A stretch of DNA of 64,000 nucleotides from assembly GCA_012845835.1 (NCBI GenBank), contig JABAKD010000013.1:13446348-13510347 (forward strand). The letters run 5' to 3'. Below are positions 52,132 to 62,557 of the stretch, in pieces (within the stretch, counting starts at the first letter, position 1; every line of letters starts with the position of its first letter). Under the pieces are notes generated by a model. That model was not told the origin of the DNA. It saw only the letters and a list, made by a program, of their open reading frames with translations, and searched no databases. Source of the stretch: Undaria pinnatifida (taxonomy: Eukaryota > Sar > Phaeophyceae > Laminariales > Alariaceae). The position numbers and the translations under genes are program-made.

Positions 52132-53595
52132 CACACCCTGTACAACTATTACAACTACTCGTAGTTGTCTGCCAGACAACTACTGTTTGAAAAAGTTGTG
52201 CAACTAGTTGTCTGCAGACAACTACTCTTCGAAAAGGTTGTGCAACTAGTTGTCTGTAGACAACCACTGTTTAGAAAAGTTGTGCAACTGGTTGTCTGTA
52301 GACAACCATTAATAGGTCGTCTGAAGACAACTACTATTACTGTTTGAAAAACGATGTGCAACTAGTTGTCTGCAGACAACTACTGTTTGAAAAAGTTGTG
52401 CAACTAGTTTTCTGTATAAAGCTACTGGGTGAAAAGCCTATGCAACTAGTAGTCCGTAGACAACTTTTGTTTGGAAAACTTGTGCAACTAGTTGTCTACA
52501 GACATTTACTGGGTGAAGGTGAAGGTGAACCTATGCACCTAGCTAGGTTTTTAGGGACACCTACTGAAATGTTGCCGCCGCGCACAATTAGTTGTCTGAT
52601 TAGTTGTCTGCGGACAACCTGAGCGTGTACATTGTTCGATATGTGCTACTCCCGATCGATATGTGCTACTCCCAGTCGCCGGACCAAACGAAAACCACTG
52701 CTATTCGCCTTTACATATTCCACGTGACTGCATACATTCTATTTTTGTTTTCGTGTGCTGTCACTGTTGCTGCTGCCGACAAGCCGGCTCCTCTGCCAGC
52801 CCCCGGCTTATTTGGTGGTTCACTATTGGTAGCTGACATGTTGGGAGTAGATATTAGTTGTGCAGACAACTGCCGTGCGGGTGTGTGTTGTGTGCAAGCA
52901 GCACGGCGTGTGGCGGCGGAGTACCAGCACACCCTGATGCAACGTTAACAGCTGTGGACATAGAGTTCGGGGCGCAACAACTTTCAACTTTTGACGGCAG
53001 TGTCAAAGCTAACAGAATAAAGTTGATGCGTCTTGAAAACTCTTCGTCCACAGCTTTCTCCGGGTAGTTGTCAGCAGACAGAATAGTTGTCTGTAGACAA
53101 CTACTGTTTGGAAATCATGTGCAACTAGTTGTCTGTACTGAAAAAGTTGTGCAAGCCTACTGGCAGCTACTGTTTAAAAAAACTTGCGCAACTAGTTGTC
53201 TGCAGACAACTACTTCTGTTCGAAAAAAGATGTGCAACTATTTGTCTGTAGCCAACTACTGTTTGGAAAAGTTTTGCAAATAGTTGTCTGCAGACAACGA
53301 CTTTTTGACAAAGTTGTGCAGCTAGTTGTCAGCTAGTTGTCTGCAGACAACTATTGTTCAAAACGTTTGTGCAACTACTTGTCTGCAGACAACTACTGTT
53401 TGGAAAAGTTGTGCAACTAGTTGTTTGTAGACAAAAAAAGCTGTTTGAAACACTTGTGCAACTAGTTGTCTGCTGACAACTACTGGGTGAAAAACCTACC
53501 AGGTATGCAACTGGTTGTTAAGGGACAACTACCGAGTAGTTACGGTTGCGCACAACTATTAGTTGTAGTTGTTAGTTTTAGTTGTACAGGGCGTG
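52132..53595. mobile_element. 1.46-kb element with 17-bp terminal repeats and 42-bp palindromic subterminal units
   Basis: Ends CACACCCTGTACAACTA and TAGTTGTACAGGGCGTG are inverted with one mismatch. Inside, about 42-bp units (acaactactgtttgaaaaag ttgtgcaactagttgtctgcag) are tandemly repeated at 52155-52615 and 53070-53520. Each contains AGTTGTGCAACT and, at the unit junction, AGTTGTCTGCAGACAACT, both perfect palindromes. A unique 0.45-kb centre lies between. No target duplication was identified. Probably a non-autonomous DNA transposon. Confidence 0.7.
52661..52948 (+). CDS. Small ORF with signal-peptide-like N-terminus inside the 42-bp-unit element
   Basis: 95 codons from ATG at 52661. A hydrophobic stretch (YILFLFSCAVTVAAADKPAP) is followed by a Cys-containing segment (ISCADNCRAGVCCVQAARRV). 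The ORF fills most of the unique centre of the element. No homology recognised; it could be chance or a captured gene piece. Confidence 0.25.
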   Translation: MCYSQSPDQTKTTAIRLYIFHVTAYILFLFSCAVTVAAADKPAPLPAPGLFGGSLLVADMLGVDISCADNCRAGVCCVQAARRVAAEYQHTLMQR

Positions 53596-53637
53596 AACAA
53601 TTTCCATTTCCTTCCATAAAAGTAAGCTTGCACAGCC

Positions 53638-53740
53638 GGTCGCCCCGATGGTCTAGCGGTTACCGTCGAATGCTCATACTAATAAAGAGATAGAGTTGGT
53701 TCTGGAGTTCGAATCTCACGTGGGTCGGACTTTTGAGTTT
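53638..53740 (+). mobile_element. tRNA-derived sequence (SINE head)
   Basis: GGTCGCCCCGATGGTCTAGC carries an A-box (TGGTCTAGCGG) and GGAGTTCGAATCTC a B-box, as in S1 heads. The ends do not form a convincing acceptor stem and the arm spacing is too long for a functional tRNA. Confidence 0.55.
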
Positions 53741-54796
53741 ATTTGCGAAAATGAAAAATCAAATGATCAATTAATTGCTGAGAGCGCCTTGCAGCGTGGC
53801 TATATATTAAGGGTGGGCGAGTGTTATGGAGTGCTCTGCGTAGAAAGGTAAGCTGTAGATAATACATACGTACCATGATCTCAGTTCTCTCATGAACTGT
53901 GAATGTACGATGTCCAAGTCTTCATACATTATAGGCGATGCTTCGAGGTGAAAGCATTGCACATCGGGTCAGGGTGTTATTTTTAGCGTTTATGTTTGGT
54001 CCTTTCTGTTTGATATTGAGACACGAATGATGGAGCAATGAATGAGATGCCATAAGCCATGGAGGAGGGCGACCTATCCAGCACCGACACCCTGCGTCCC
54101 GACGGGACTCCTGTGCATTTGCACCATACGTTAGTTCGAAAAGTCCATGCCCCCACGGAATCTTAAGTAAGACCAGCTCTACAGAGAAATATAAAATTAT
54201 GGTGGGTCCATGTACATTATTACATACAGAGATGTCGTTTATAATTTCCCTTGCTTTCTCTTGCTTAAACGCCCGACCTAGTATCGAAATCCGCCAGAGT
54301 AATAAACACTTCCACGCCCTGGATATCGCCTCGTTATCGTTTTAGAGCCGTCCATGCCGCTGCTGCAATTCCCACCCACCCCCGCCCCCGACGCCCCCTC
54401 CTTCCCCACCACCCGCACCATCGCCTAGACCTAGCACCACGCGTATAGCAAACCCCTACATCTATGCGACCTAAAGCCCTCCCCCCCCCGCCCCCCGCCC
54501 CCCCCCCCGGCATATCCCCCCCCCCCTCCCCCACAAGAAGGATTTATAGTTCCCATGCACACATTGACCTGCCCCATCCGTCCCCTCCCCCACCTCCCCC
54601 CCCTCCCCCCCTCCCGCCCCCCTTTTGATCAAAATCAGGCCCCCACGTCCTTAAAAACTCCGCCCTCCCCTCACCGGTTATTCGACTTACAGTATTCACT
54701 TGATAAACTGATGCATTTCCTTCCACAGCTAGCTGTCAGATTTTGTCCCCCTCAGAAACGGGTTTAATAGTTTCCGCGCACAGACTGACTAACATC
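53741..54796. other. Non-coding, C-rich stretch
   Basis: Contains C runs at 54480-54535 and 54580-54625 and the beginning of a repeat (ccctcccctcaccggtt..cgacttacag..ttgataaactgatgcatttcc) that recurs at 62890-63180. No gene recognised. Confidence 0.45.
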
Positions 54797-54975
54797 ACCT
54801 TGTTGACCCTGGTACAAGCTACACTGTAATTCCAAGGGGAGTCGACGACCTATACATCCTTGATGAGGACACACAACCCGTAATACGCGCCATCGGAGTA
54901 TTACACACAGCTTGAAAAGATGAGTTTCGACAAAATCTTCGATCTCACAGCTGGAGTGTATTTTAATTTTTATAA
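54797..54975 (+). repeat. Family F repeat
   Basis: ttgttgaccctggtacaagc..aaggggagtcgacgacc..gaggacacacaacccgtaatacgcg..gatctcacagctggagtgta. Copies at 46487, 47466, 47686 (inverted) and 63246. Confidence 0.7.
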
Positions 54976-55049
54976 ACATAATAACAGCAGTAGAACCAAA
55001 GCGTGCTTGGGCGGATACGCGTGGTTTCTCGGTTTTCGATAGATCGATG

Positions 55050-55227
55050 GTATTGGGAGGGCCGCAAGCGACACCTCCCCGGAAAAAAATTATGCGGTAG
55101 AGATAACCCCGAAGGGATATTCTCCAGGGATTACAGCACTCCAGGGTCTAGCCCAGTGCAAGAGCCTGCTCCCCCTGGGGTCACCAGTCATATTGACCAC
55201 TGGCAAGCCCCCGCCAGGTAAGTATGC
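55050..55227 (+). other. Cassette X: exon-like block with consensus splice donor (copy 1 of 3)
   Basis: One frame is open throughout (SDTSPEKNYAVEITPKGYSP; GITALQGLAQCKSLLPLGSP; TTGKPPPG) and ends at GCCAG|GTAAGTATG, a consensus 5' splice site. The upstream ttggtttctggattttgttgtgttgggag| could be an acceptor in copies 2 and 3. Function unknown; a captured exon or part of a retroelement is possible. Confidence 0.4.
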
Positions 55228-56036
55228 CTAACAAGGTTGGATAAATCGGGGTATACATACCTCTTTATCCGCTGGTCCGCTACTTCTCATCGCACGAAGA
55301 AAACAAAATACAAAGAAAAATCTTGATAAACGTTTAACCTGGTATCAAGATAGTAAGTTTTTTCTTCAAACTACTTAGTAATATTGTATTTCATTTTTTG
55401 GGGTTCACCTATGATACTAAACTGGATGGTGGGATTCGAAACCACCACCAACAAACTCATGGTCTGTCGACGACGCCATTTTTTGTTGAAGGAATTAGTG
55501 GGGTATTATTTAGTCCGTTTGACCACTTGCAAAAAGGTTTACCAATAGTTTTCCCATGACTGAGCCGTATAACAGCGCCGCTGTTCTTGTTGATGAAGCG
55601 AACGCATTTCGGCCAATCCCTCTTGTTTCGTAATGCGTTGTATATCGTACGTAAAAAGTACAGAGCGTATCTGGTACGTGCGAAGCTGTATTTAGTTGTG
55701 CATGGGCGTTAGTGTGTTGGTATTGTATGTTTTGTGTTGGTTTCTGGATTTTGTTGTGTTGGGAGGGCCGCAAGCGACACCTCCCCGGAAAAAAATTATG
55801 CGGTAGAGATAACCCCGAAGGGATATTCTCCAGGGATTACAGCACTCCAGGGTCTAGCCCAGTGCAAGAGCCTGCTCCCCCTGGGGTCACCAGTCATATT
55901 GACCACTGGCAAGCCCCCGCCAGGTAAGTATGCCTAACAAGGTTGGATAAATCGGGGTATAGATACCTCTTTATCCGCTGGTCCGCTACTTCTCATCGCA
56001 CGAAGAAAACAAAATACAAAGAAAAATCATGATAAA

Positions 56037-56229
56037 CAGGGCTTTTCACGGGTCGGGTCAGTTCTCACGGATCGGGTTGGGTCACCTGACCCGACCAGAC
56101 CGGTGAGAACTGACCCGACCCGTGAAAAAGTGACCCGACCCGGTCCGTCCGTAAGAACTGACACGACCCTTAAAAAAGGTGACCCAACCCGGCCCGTGAA
56201 AAAAATTACCCGACCCGTGAAAAGCCCTG
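56037..56229. mobile_element. hAT-type MITE with 8-bp target duplication
   Basis: Perfect 22-bp inverted termini start CAGGGCTTTTCACGGGTCGG. The direct flanks ATGATAAA (56029-56036) and ATGATAAA (56230-56237) are an 8-bp duplication. CAGGG-type ends with 8-bp duplications define the hAT superfamily. The interior is CGGGTC-rich and non-coding. The first, uninterrupted unit of the tandem triplication gives the empty site. Confidence 0.92.
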
Positions 56230-57014
56230 ATGATAAACATGTATAATACCTGGTATTAATAAAATAGTAAGTTTTTTCTTCAAAATATTAATATTTCATT
56301 TTTTGGGGTTCACCTATGATACTAATCTGGATGGTGGGATTCGAAACCACCACCAACAAACTCATGGTCTGTCGACGACGCCATTTTTTGTTGAAGGAAT
56401 TAGTGGGGTATTATTTAGTCCGTTTGACCACTTGCAAAAAGGTTTACCAATAGTTTTCCCATGACTAAGCCGTATAACAGCGCCGCTGTTCTTGTTGATG
56501 AAGCGAACGCATTTCGGCCAATCCCTCTTGTTTCGTAATGCGTTGTATATCGTACGTAAAAAGTACAGAGCGTATCTGGTACGTGCGAAGCTGTATTTAG
56601 TTGTGCATGGGCGTTAGTGTGTTGGTATTGTGTGTTTTGTGTTGGTTTCTGGATTTTGTTGTGTTGGGAGGGCCGCAAGCGACACCTCCCCGGAAAAAAA
56701 TTATGCGGTAGAGATAACCCCGAAGGGATATTCTCCAGGGATTACAGCACTCCAGGGTCTAGCCCAGTGCAAGAGCCTGCTCCCCCTGGGGTCACCAGTC
56801 ATATTGACCACTGGCAAGCCCCCGCCAGGTAAGTATGCTTGACTGGGTTGGATAAACCGGGGTATAGATACCTCTTTATCCGCTGGTTCACTACTTCTCA
56901 TCGCACGGAGAAAACAAAATACAAAGAAAAATCATGATGAACATGCACTTGTAACTTTTTTATTTTCAAACTAATAATATTTCATTTTTTGGGGTTTACC
57001 CATGATACCAGTTT

Positions 57015-57107
57015 TTTCCCTGGGGTATTCCTCAGCTCCAGAGTGACTGGAGCCTGTCCTGTGACCACGGACTTGATTATGCGAGTTAATGAGAGAACAA
57101 CAACAAC
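57015..57107 (+). mobile_element. LINE 3'-end fragment
   Basis: ggggtattcctcagctccag..ggagcctgtcctgtgaccacgg..gcgagttaatgagag(aac)3: only the 3' terminal ~90 bp of the LINE family with its AAC tail, a strongly 5'-truncated insertion. Confidence 0.75.
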
Positions 57108-57255
57108 TAACTGGAGTGGGATTCGAACCCACGACCCAAAAAAACATGGTCTGTCGACGACGCCATTTTTTGTTAAAGGAATTAGTGGGGTATTAGTCCG
57201 TTTGACCACTTGAAAAAGGTTAACCAACAGCTTACCCAAACTAAGCCTTATAACA
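57107..57255 (-). mobile_element. S2 element (tRNA-like core plus one terminal repeat)
   Basis: Minus strand: AGTTTGGGTAAGCTGTTGG..GGACTAATACCCC, TGGCGTCGTCGACAGACC and GTGGGTTCGAATCCCAC. Confidence 0.65.
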
Positions 57256-57848
57256 GTCGTCTACAAGGTAACCCTACTACGTCTACTACTGCTGTAAAGC
57301 GCAGGCTAAAGTAGCGGTTAATAAATAAATGGTATACTTAAATGATCCTAACAAGTCATTTGGGCGGGTTCCGAGCTAAAGAAAGGCGATTTTTTTTGCG
57401 GGGGGAAGACAACTTTTTCCCATACCCGCGAAAGGTCTTAGAAATTTAACAGTATCAATGTATGCCCTAATAATGATGAAGTGTGGAACAAAAGTACAAA
57501 ACTCGTCCGCGGTGCCCGGGTTTCAACCAGTTTTATCGATTTCAGGCGGCGAATTTGCAAAAACGCAGACAGCGGGGATGGCCGCTACATGTCCCCGAGT
57601 TTAAAAAGTGCTCAGATCAACCTGAAAAATCCAGGTCATGGTAATTTTTGGTTGGGGATAACGAATCCGGCGCCAGAATTTCCGAAATCGATCTTGATAC
57701 AGAGTTATAGAGCTGCACACTAGTACTTGTGTTGTTGGTGCAAACGTCCAGACAAAACGCCAACGAAACTTGCTGCTACGCGGCAGGAACGCGTACGTTC
57801 GCCCCCCCCCCCAATAAAAAAATCTAAGCACACCCTCAGTATCTTCTT
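57256..57848. other. No recognised gene
   Basis: A plus-strand ORF at 57481-57723 has no recognisable features. A C run is at 57801-57811. Nothing further to support. Confidence 0.4.
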
Positions 57849-59768
57849 CTATGCGCCGTGGCAGAAAGACTCGCCAAACTGCGTACCAGGGACCCTCTTT
57901 ATCGTACAGAAATCCTCCTTACCGAACACGATGGCTTTCGATTTTCTCTTGTTACCGGGCACAGGGTTAACCCCAACCACGGGATCTACCCCAGTGACCC
58001 TGACGACCGTCTCCTCAACTTCGTCTGCTTTAGGGACGGGGACTTGGCCCGGGTACATGATATCCGTAAAGAACTCGTTGTACTCACGCCGTCGGCACGC
58101 TGAGCAAGAGCAAGACGCGGCCGAGGTGTAAAGTTCGTGGGCGATGATGACCTTCCCGGCTGGAACCACCTCGCACCCTCGCTCCATTTTCTCCCTCTCC
58201 GACTTTACTTCTCCTCTCTCCTCCTCCTCCTCCTCCCCCTCCTCCTCTTCCTCTTCCTTCTCCTTCTCCTCTTCTTCCTCCCCCTTCTCCTCCTTCCCAT
58301 CGCCTTCCTTCCCCTCTTCCTCATACCCCTCCACCAACTTGGAAAGCGCAACCGGCCTCGGCGCCCTCTCGCTGCGTCTTGCACCAGCAGACCCATCCCC
58401 CCACGTCTTTTCCCTCTCCTCCTCCTTCTCCTTCTCCTCTTCCTCTTCCTTCTCGTCACAGGATCCGTGAGGCGGACATTGCTCTTCCGCTTCCTGCCCC
58501 CCCGCTCGACGCCGCCGGAGTCGGCCCCTTGCCCCGTCCCCGTCCCTTTCCCATTACCCCCTCGCCCTCATCGTGGCTCTCCTCTCCCGCAGCCCCGCCC
58601 CTTTCCCACGCGGAGCTCCACGGCACATACGACCTCGCCCTTTTTACTGTGAGCTCCGTTCTCTCCACCTCCCCCTCGTCCGTTCTCATCGCCAATGCCC
58701 AGCCTTTCTCCATCACGTCCGGAACGCTTTCGTCTCTCCCTCGCCTAGTTGTGGTCGCGCGGTCCGTTAGCCCCGCGTTAGCCCCTATAAAGAGGTATGT
58801 GTCTCGAGTACCTGTGATGCTCTTAGCTATTGCTCCGGCCTGTAGACAGCGCCCAGCCCGACGAGCTTGACACGTGCATGCCGGATGCGATACGGCGAAC
58901 ACATGGTGAAGTAGTCCGCGAGTTCCTTGTACCCCTCCCCGATGTGGTCGAAGTAGTCTTTCGAGAACTTCACCACACCAGCCGCCCCTGCGATCAGATC
59001 GCCACGTTGCTCGGACATCCTCAAAGCGTTCTTCGCCACACCGCCGATCCCGTCGTGACAGCTTTGAAATGAGAGTTGGCCGCAAAATGGTGCTCGACGA
59101 TGTAGCCAAGGTGCCGCACACTGTCAGCCAGAAACCGGAAGTTGCCCCTACCCTTGTACTGCTTGGCGCACCCATCCGTGAACATATGCATGCGGGGGAT
59201 CCGGTGGGCTTCCCCCAGCGGCGGCAGTTGCATCGCTTCCGGGCCCGTCCAAGTAGTGGTTGGCAATCTGAGTTAGCGCGTGGCGGTGGAAGTCAAAGTC
59301 GTGTGCGGGGTTCTCGGAAGCAAAAATCCATGTCTCGGTCTGGTGAACCCTTCCGCCGCCGTCCCACAGCTCCGGACTAAAGTGTACGAAAGCCACCATA
59401 AGGGTGGTTTGGGGGTGCTGCGCGCAGGTGAGGGCGGCTCCAGGAACGTGCGAGTATTTCTCATTGAAATCAGTTATGATCACGATGTCGCCGTCTTGAA
59501 ACGTGTTCAAGCAGAGCCCGTGAGAGTTTGTCTGCCACGTGACCTTCGAATGATGAGCCGTGTACAGCTTGCTGTGCTTCTTGAAGTCCGCCCACAGGTC
59601 ACAGAGGAGCTTGCCTTCTTTCTCGACTTGTTGGTTTTGAAGTGGCTTCTTCCCGGGCCTCTCAACGTCTTCATAGCGGACCCATTTGACAAGCTGCTCC
59701 GACGTTTCCAACGTCTTGCAGGTCGGGATGCCCCCTTCCTTCCCAAAACCACAGAGCATGCAGTCCAT
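57849..59768 (-). pseudogene. Broken transposase-like gene
   Basis: From ATG 59768 the frame encodes CMLCGFGKEGGIPTCKTLE, KLLCDLWADFKKHSKLYTAH, DGDIVIITDFNEKYSHVPGA and LMVAFVHFSPELWDGG. The homologous-looking continuation MFTDGCAKQYKGRGNFRFLA is in another frame (59266-59021), and VAKNALRMSEQRGDLIAGAA in a third (59039-58827). At least two frameshifts are needed, then more shifts and a Glu-rich CT-repeat region before the C-terminal piece ending at 57849 (GKEDFCTIKRVPGTQFG). The D-F-x-E-x-Y and D-G-C-x-x-Q-Y-K motifs resemble uncharacterised ORFs of eukaryotic DNA transposons that I recall; the superfamily is not determined. Confidence 0.6.
58200..58460. repeat. (CTC/CTT)n-rich low-complexity DNA
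   Basis: Two blocks of CTC/TTC repeats (58205-58330, 58405-58460), read on the minus strand as poly-Glu inside the broken transposase-like gene. Confidence 0.85.
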
Positions 59769-60261
59769 AGAACTGCACGCCGGCTTTCGTCCCGTGAACC
59801 CAGCGTCATCCTCGGGGTCCCCCTCTCGCAGGTCTACCTTTGGGCATGCAAGGGCTTCCGAAAAAGTACTCCCACATCACCTTCACGTCTTCACGACCTT
59901 CCACTGTCGCCCACCAACATGAATGATGCGTTCACATTTGCCCGGGGCGGTAATCGCTGGGCCGTCGCCACGCCTCACACTTCAAGGGCCAGCGCGGGCA
60001 CCAGTTTTTGTCTGACCAACTTTCTGAGTGGCTTTACCCCCCCTAAATCGACCAAACGGAAGCGATTGTCGAGGAGGGCAAGGAAAAAAAAAGTCGGGAA
60101 TGCGCCAAAAAAAAAAATCGACCCGAAGGGAAACTTTTTTTTTTTGCCCTCTTTTTTTTTCCGCGTTTTTGGTCGTTTCAGAACGATTTGCGAAGTCGTT
60201 TTTTTTTTTTTCATGCCCGCAGGGGCAAATCGTCTTGAGCTCGGAACCCGCCATTAGAGGC
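59769..60261. other. Upstream part of the transposase-like relic, then T-rich DNA
   Basis: Frames upstream of 59768 on the minus strand show possible further coding relics but no clear start. Poly-T/A tracts lie at 60090-60215. Confidence 0.35.
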
Positions 60262-60484
60262 ATCTCCGATCCTCTCGCATCACGAGTTTTACCCTCGCCT
60301 TTTACTACGATAAACCGTTCTGAGAGGATCCTGAAGGGAGTTCATCCGATTTTTGACCCCATTTGCGGGGTAAATAAACCACACCACCTACCTATCTATC
60401 CTGATAATACAAAATCAACAACAAGCGCTAAAACCCACGAAAAAATACATCTAACCACCACAACACCACCACCCACAACAACCT

Positions 60485-60548
60485 AGTACTACCACTACTA
60501 CCACTACTACCACTCCTACTACTACTACCACTACTACTATTACTAGTA
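60485..60548. repeat. (CTACCA)n-type microsatellite
   Basis: Repeated actaccactact units. Confidence 0.85.
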
Positions 60549-60793
60549 ACTGCTGTGCTTTCCGCTTCAGATCTGTTGTCATGAAATCATTATTGACGGG
60601 GGGCCTCTATATCTATCATTTTGTGCGCATATATGTATGTGCGATAGAGCTACCTGGTATATTGAACAGCATACGACGACGATTTTACAGCAGCAGCAAT
60701 ACACTTTTTAGAAGGTATTGTTGGTGCGTGGGGTAAGTCGTTGGTGGTGTTGTCTACCAGGTAGGTGTGTGCTCGTGGCGTGGTGTTTGTTTT

Positions 60794-60985
60794 GTCCCCG
60801 AGGGGACGGACCTCACAAGGCGGTAGTGAAATGCCGAGGAAATCCAGCCGGAACACTGCAAGCAGCGCGAAACCCAGCAATTTCAAAAACAGGTGTGAAA
60901 ATGACACTCGATGAGTGTCAATCAGTTTTCACACTGATTAGAACAGATACTACACATGATCTTAGCCAAAAGGCCGAGAAGGTAT
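60794..60985 (-). ncRNA. U2 spliceosomal snRNA (copy 2), promoter displaced
   Basis: 192 nt, differing from copy 1 at three positions, all in the 3' half (one near the terminal hairpin, two in the GCGCGAAACCCAGC region). The 5' stem-loop, GUAGUA and stem-loop II are identical to copy 1. A LINE begins 12 bp upstream of the gene start (gene sense), so the natural upstream region now lies beyond 62490. Likely silenced or under altered control; the RNA sequence itself looks intact. Confidence 0.9.
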
Positions 60986-60997
60986 ACTCGACAGCAA

Positions 60998-62489
60998 CCT
61001 TAGCACTGAAATAACGCGGCGTCTTCAGAGGGCCTGGGCGTGTTTCCAGCGGTACAAGATGGAAATCTATGATCGCCCGGGTGTGCCTTTACGGTTGAAG
61101 GTGCGGTTGCTGAAAGCTGAGGTGGTCGAGACACTGCTGTACGGTTGCATGACGTGGAGCCCGAAGAAGCCTGACTATGACAGGCTACGTCGGGTTCACC
61201 GCTCCATGCTCCTCCGATGCCTTGGATGGCGGAAACGGAAGCGCGACGACCACACCCTATCGTACGCCGACGCGCTTGCCCAGACAGATTCCGAGAGCGT
61301 TGAGGTGATAGTGCGCAAACGGAGGATTTTGTTTGCGGGATTCGTGGCACGTATGGGGGAGGAGCGTCTGCCACAGAGGGTGATGTTTGGGGAGTTTGTT
61401 GGGGGTAAAGGCTACTCAGGGGGGCAAGAGAAAGACTGGATGGATCATCTGAAGGAGGATATGTCGGTTTTTGGAATGAAATTCGAAGGATGGCGAAAGG
61501 CTGCTCAGAAGGCTGGCAGATGGTTTCGAAGAGTAGAGGAGGGAGCCGAGTTGTTCATGCGGAATTGGCATGAAACGGAGAGACGCAAAGCTGCAGAGCG
61601 ACGCGCAAAGGCTGCGGCAGCGTCATCCACCGTTGGCATCTCTAAGCGGCCGGGGGGAGGGGGAAGGGGGGGGGGCGGGGAGGGGACTGGGGGAGGGGGG
61701 GGGGGGAGGGGGGAGGGGGAAAGGGAGGAAGGGGGGAGGGGCGGAAGGGGGAGCGTCATGCCCAAGAGACTGAAGACTGGGTTTGGCCATCATCGTATTG
61801 AAAGTTGTGGGCTTTCTAATGGCCATCACAAGATAGCATAAGACCGCCCTGACTTCTTCGCCATGTTGCGTTCTCTCCCAGGTGCCATTGATGATGGACG
61901 TGATACCCTCTGTTAGCCCAATGCCATCCTTGGCCAGTTCCTAGGGTCTGCTAGTATGACATTTTTCTTTCTTTTCTTTTTCTATTTCTTTTTTCTTTTT
62001 TTCTCTTCTTCTTTCCTTGCTTTCCTGTCTTGTCCTTTCTTGCTTTTCTTGTCTTTTTCTTCTCTTTGCTTGCCTTTTTCGTCTTGTTTCGTTTTTTCTT
62101 CTCTTTTCTTTCCTTTCCTTTATCTTCTTTTCTTTTCTTTGTTTCTTTTTCTCCAATTGACTTATGCCTGTCGTGCGTATGCGTAGTGATAGATACTACG
62201 TGTAATATATATATATACGTGGTAGTCTTCCTTGGGTGGCAATCGGAATATTTTGTTTCTCCAGGCGTGAGTAGTGAGACGTATGCACCGGCCTGGACCT
62301 GGCACATCGTAGAATGACTCCCGATTTCACTTTGTGTATGTTTCTGGTGGAGGCATGAATTGCGTCAGCTGTGATATATGCGTGTACCACCTTTGGGCTG
62401 TGTGTGTTTTTGCCTGGGGTATTCCTCAGCTCCAGAGTGACTGGAGCCTGTCCTGTGACCACGGACTTGATTATGCGAGAACAACAACA
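60998..62489 (+). mobile_element. LINE copy 2, 5'-truncated, with 12-bp target duplication
   Basis: ACTCGACAGCAA occurs at 60986-60997 and 62490-62501. The element starts within the reverse-transcriptase ORF, runs through a G-rich tract (61650-61750), a C/T-rich tract (61960-62150) and ggagcctgtcctgtgaccacgg, and ends in an AAC tail. This is classical target-primed insertion. It sits between the U2 copy 2 gene and its upstream element. Confidence 0.9.
61000..61841 (+). CDS. LINE reverse transcriptase, C-terminal part (copy 2, open frame)
   Basis: Open from the truncation point to 61841: LKVRLLKAEVVETLLYGCMT, PDYDRLRRVHRSMLLRCLGW, YADALAQTDSESVEVIVRKR, DWMDHLKEDMSVFGMKFEGW, then a Gly/Arg-rich low-complexity stretch from the G tract. 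It lacks the N-terminal endonuclease and catalytic RT core, so it is not active on its own. The equivalent Trp codon is a stop in copy 1. Confidence 0.8.
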
Positions 62490-62536
62490 ACTCGACAGCA
62501 ATAACGTTATCACGTTCTTAAAGCCTAGAACCTGTC

Positions 62537-62557
62537 AGCCGGAGATATTCGCTGCGC
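62537..62557 (-). promoter_or_regulatory. Stranded U2 upstream element (copy 2)
   Basis: cagccggagatattcgctgcgc, alike with copy 1 (cagccggagatgccgactgcgc). If the LINE is removed, it would be about 46 bp upstream of the U2 start, as in copy 1. Confidence 0.5.

Larger units (their letters stand above)
55050..56940 (+). repeat. Tandem triplication of a roughly 0.7-kb unit (cassette X + S2)
   Basis: Cassette X (55050-55227, 55758-55934, 56663-56839) is repeated three times almost unchanged. The first two units also carry the same S2 sequence and the stretch cagcgccgctgttcttgttgatgaagcg. Unit spacing is 708 bp, then 905 bp because a 193-bp MITE plus its target duplication entered the second unit. 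Confidence 0.85.

Noticed and set aside
52155-53520. CRISPR-like array (regular repeats with palindromes)
   Set aside because: Units are contiguous with no unique spacers, the genome is eukaryotic, and terminal inverted repeats point to a transposon.
53638-53740. Functional tRNA gene
   Set aside because: A and B boxes are present but the ends do not pair as an acceptor stem and the inter-box distance is too long.
58137-59380. Long plus-strand ORFs rich in Pro, Ser and Leu
   Set aside because: Antisense shadows of the transposase-like relic and its CT-rich tract.
60794-61014. Plus-strand ORF of 98 codons (60718-61014) across U2
   Set aside because: It is the antisense of the U2 snRNA gene.
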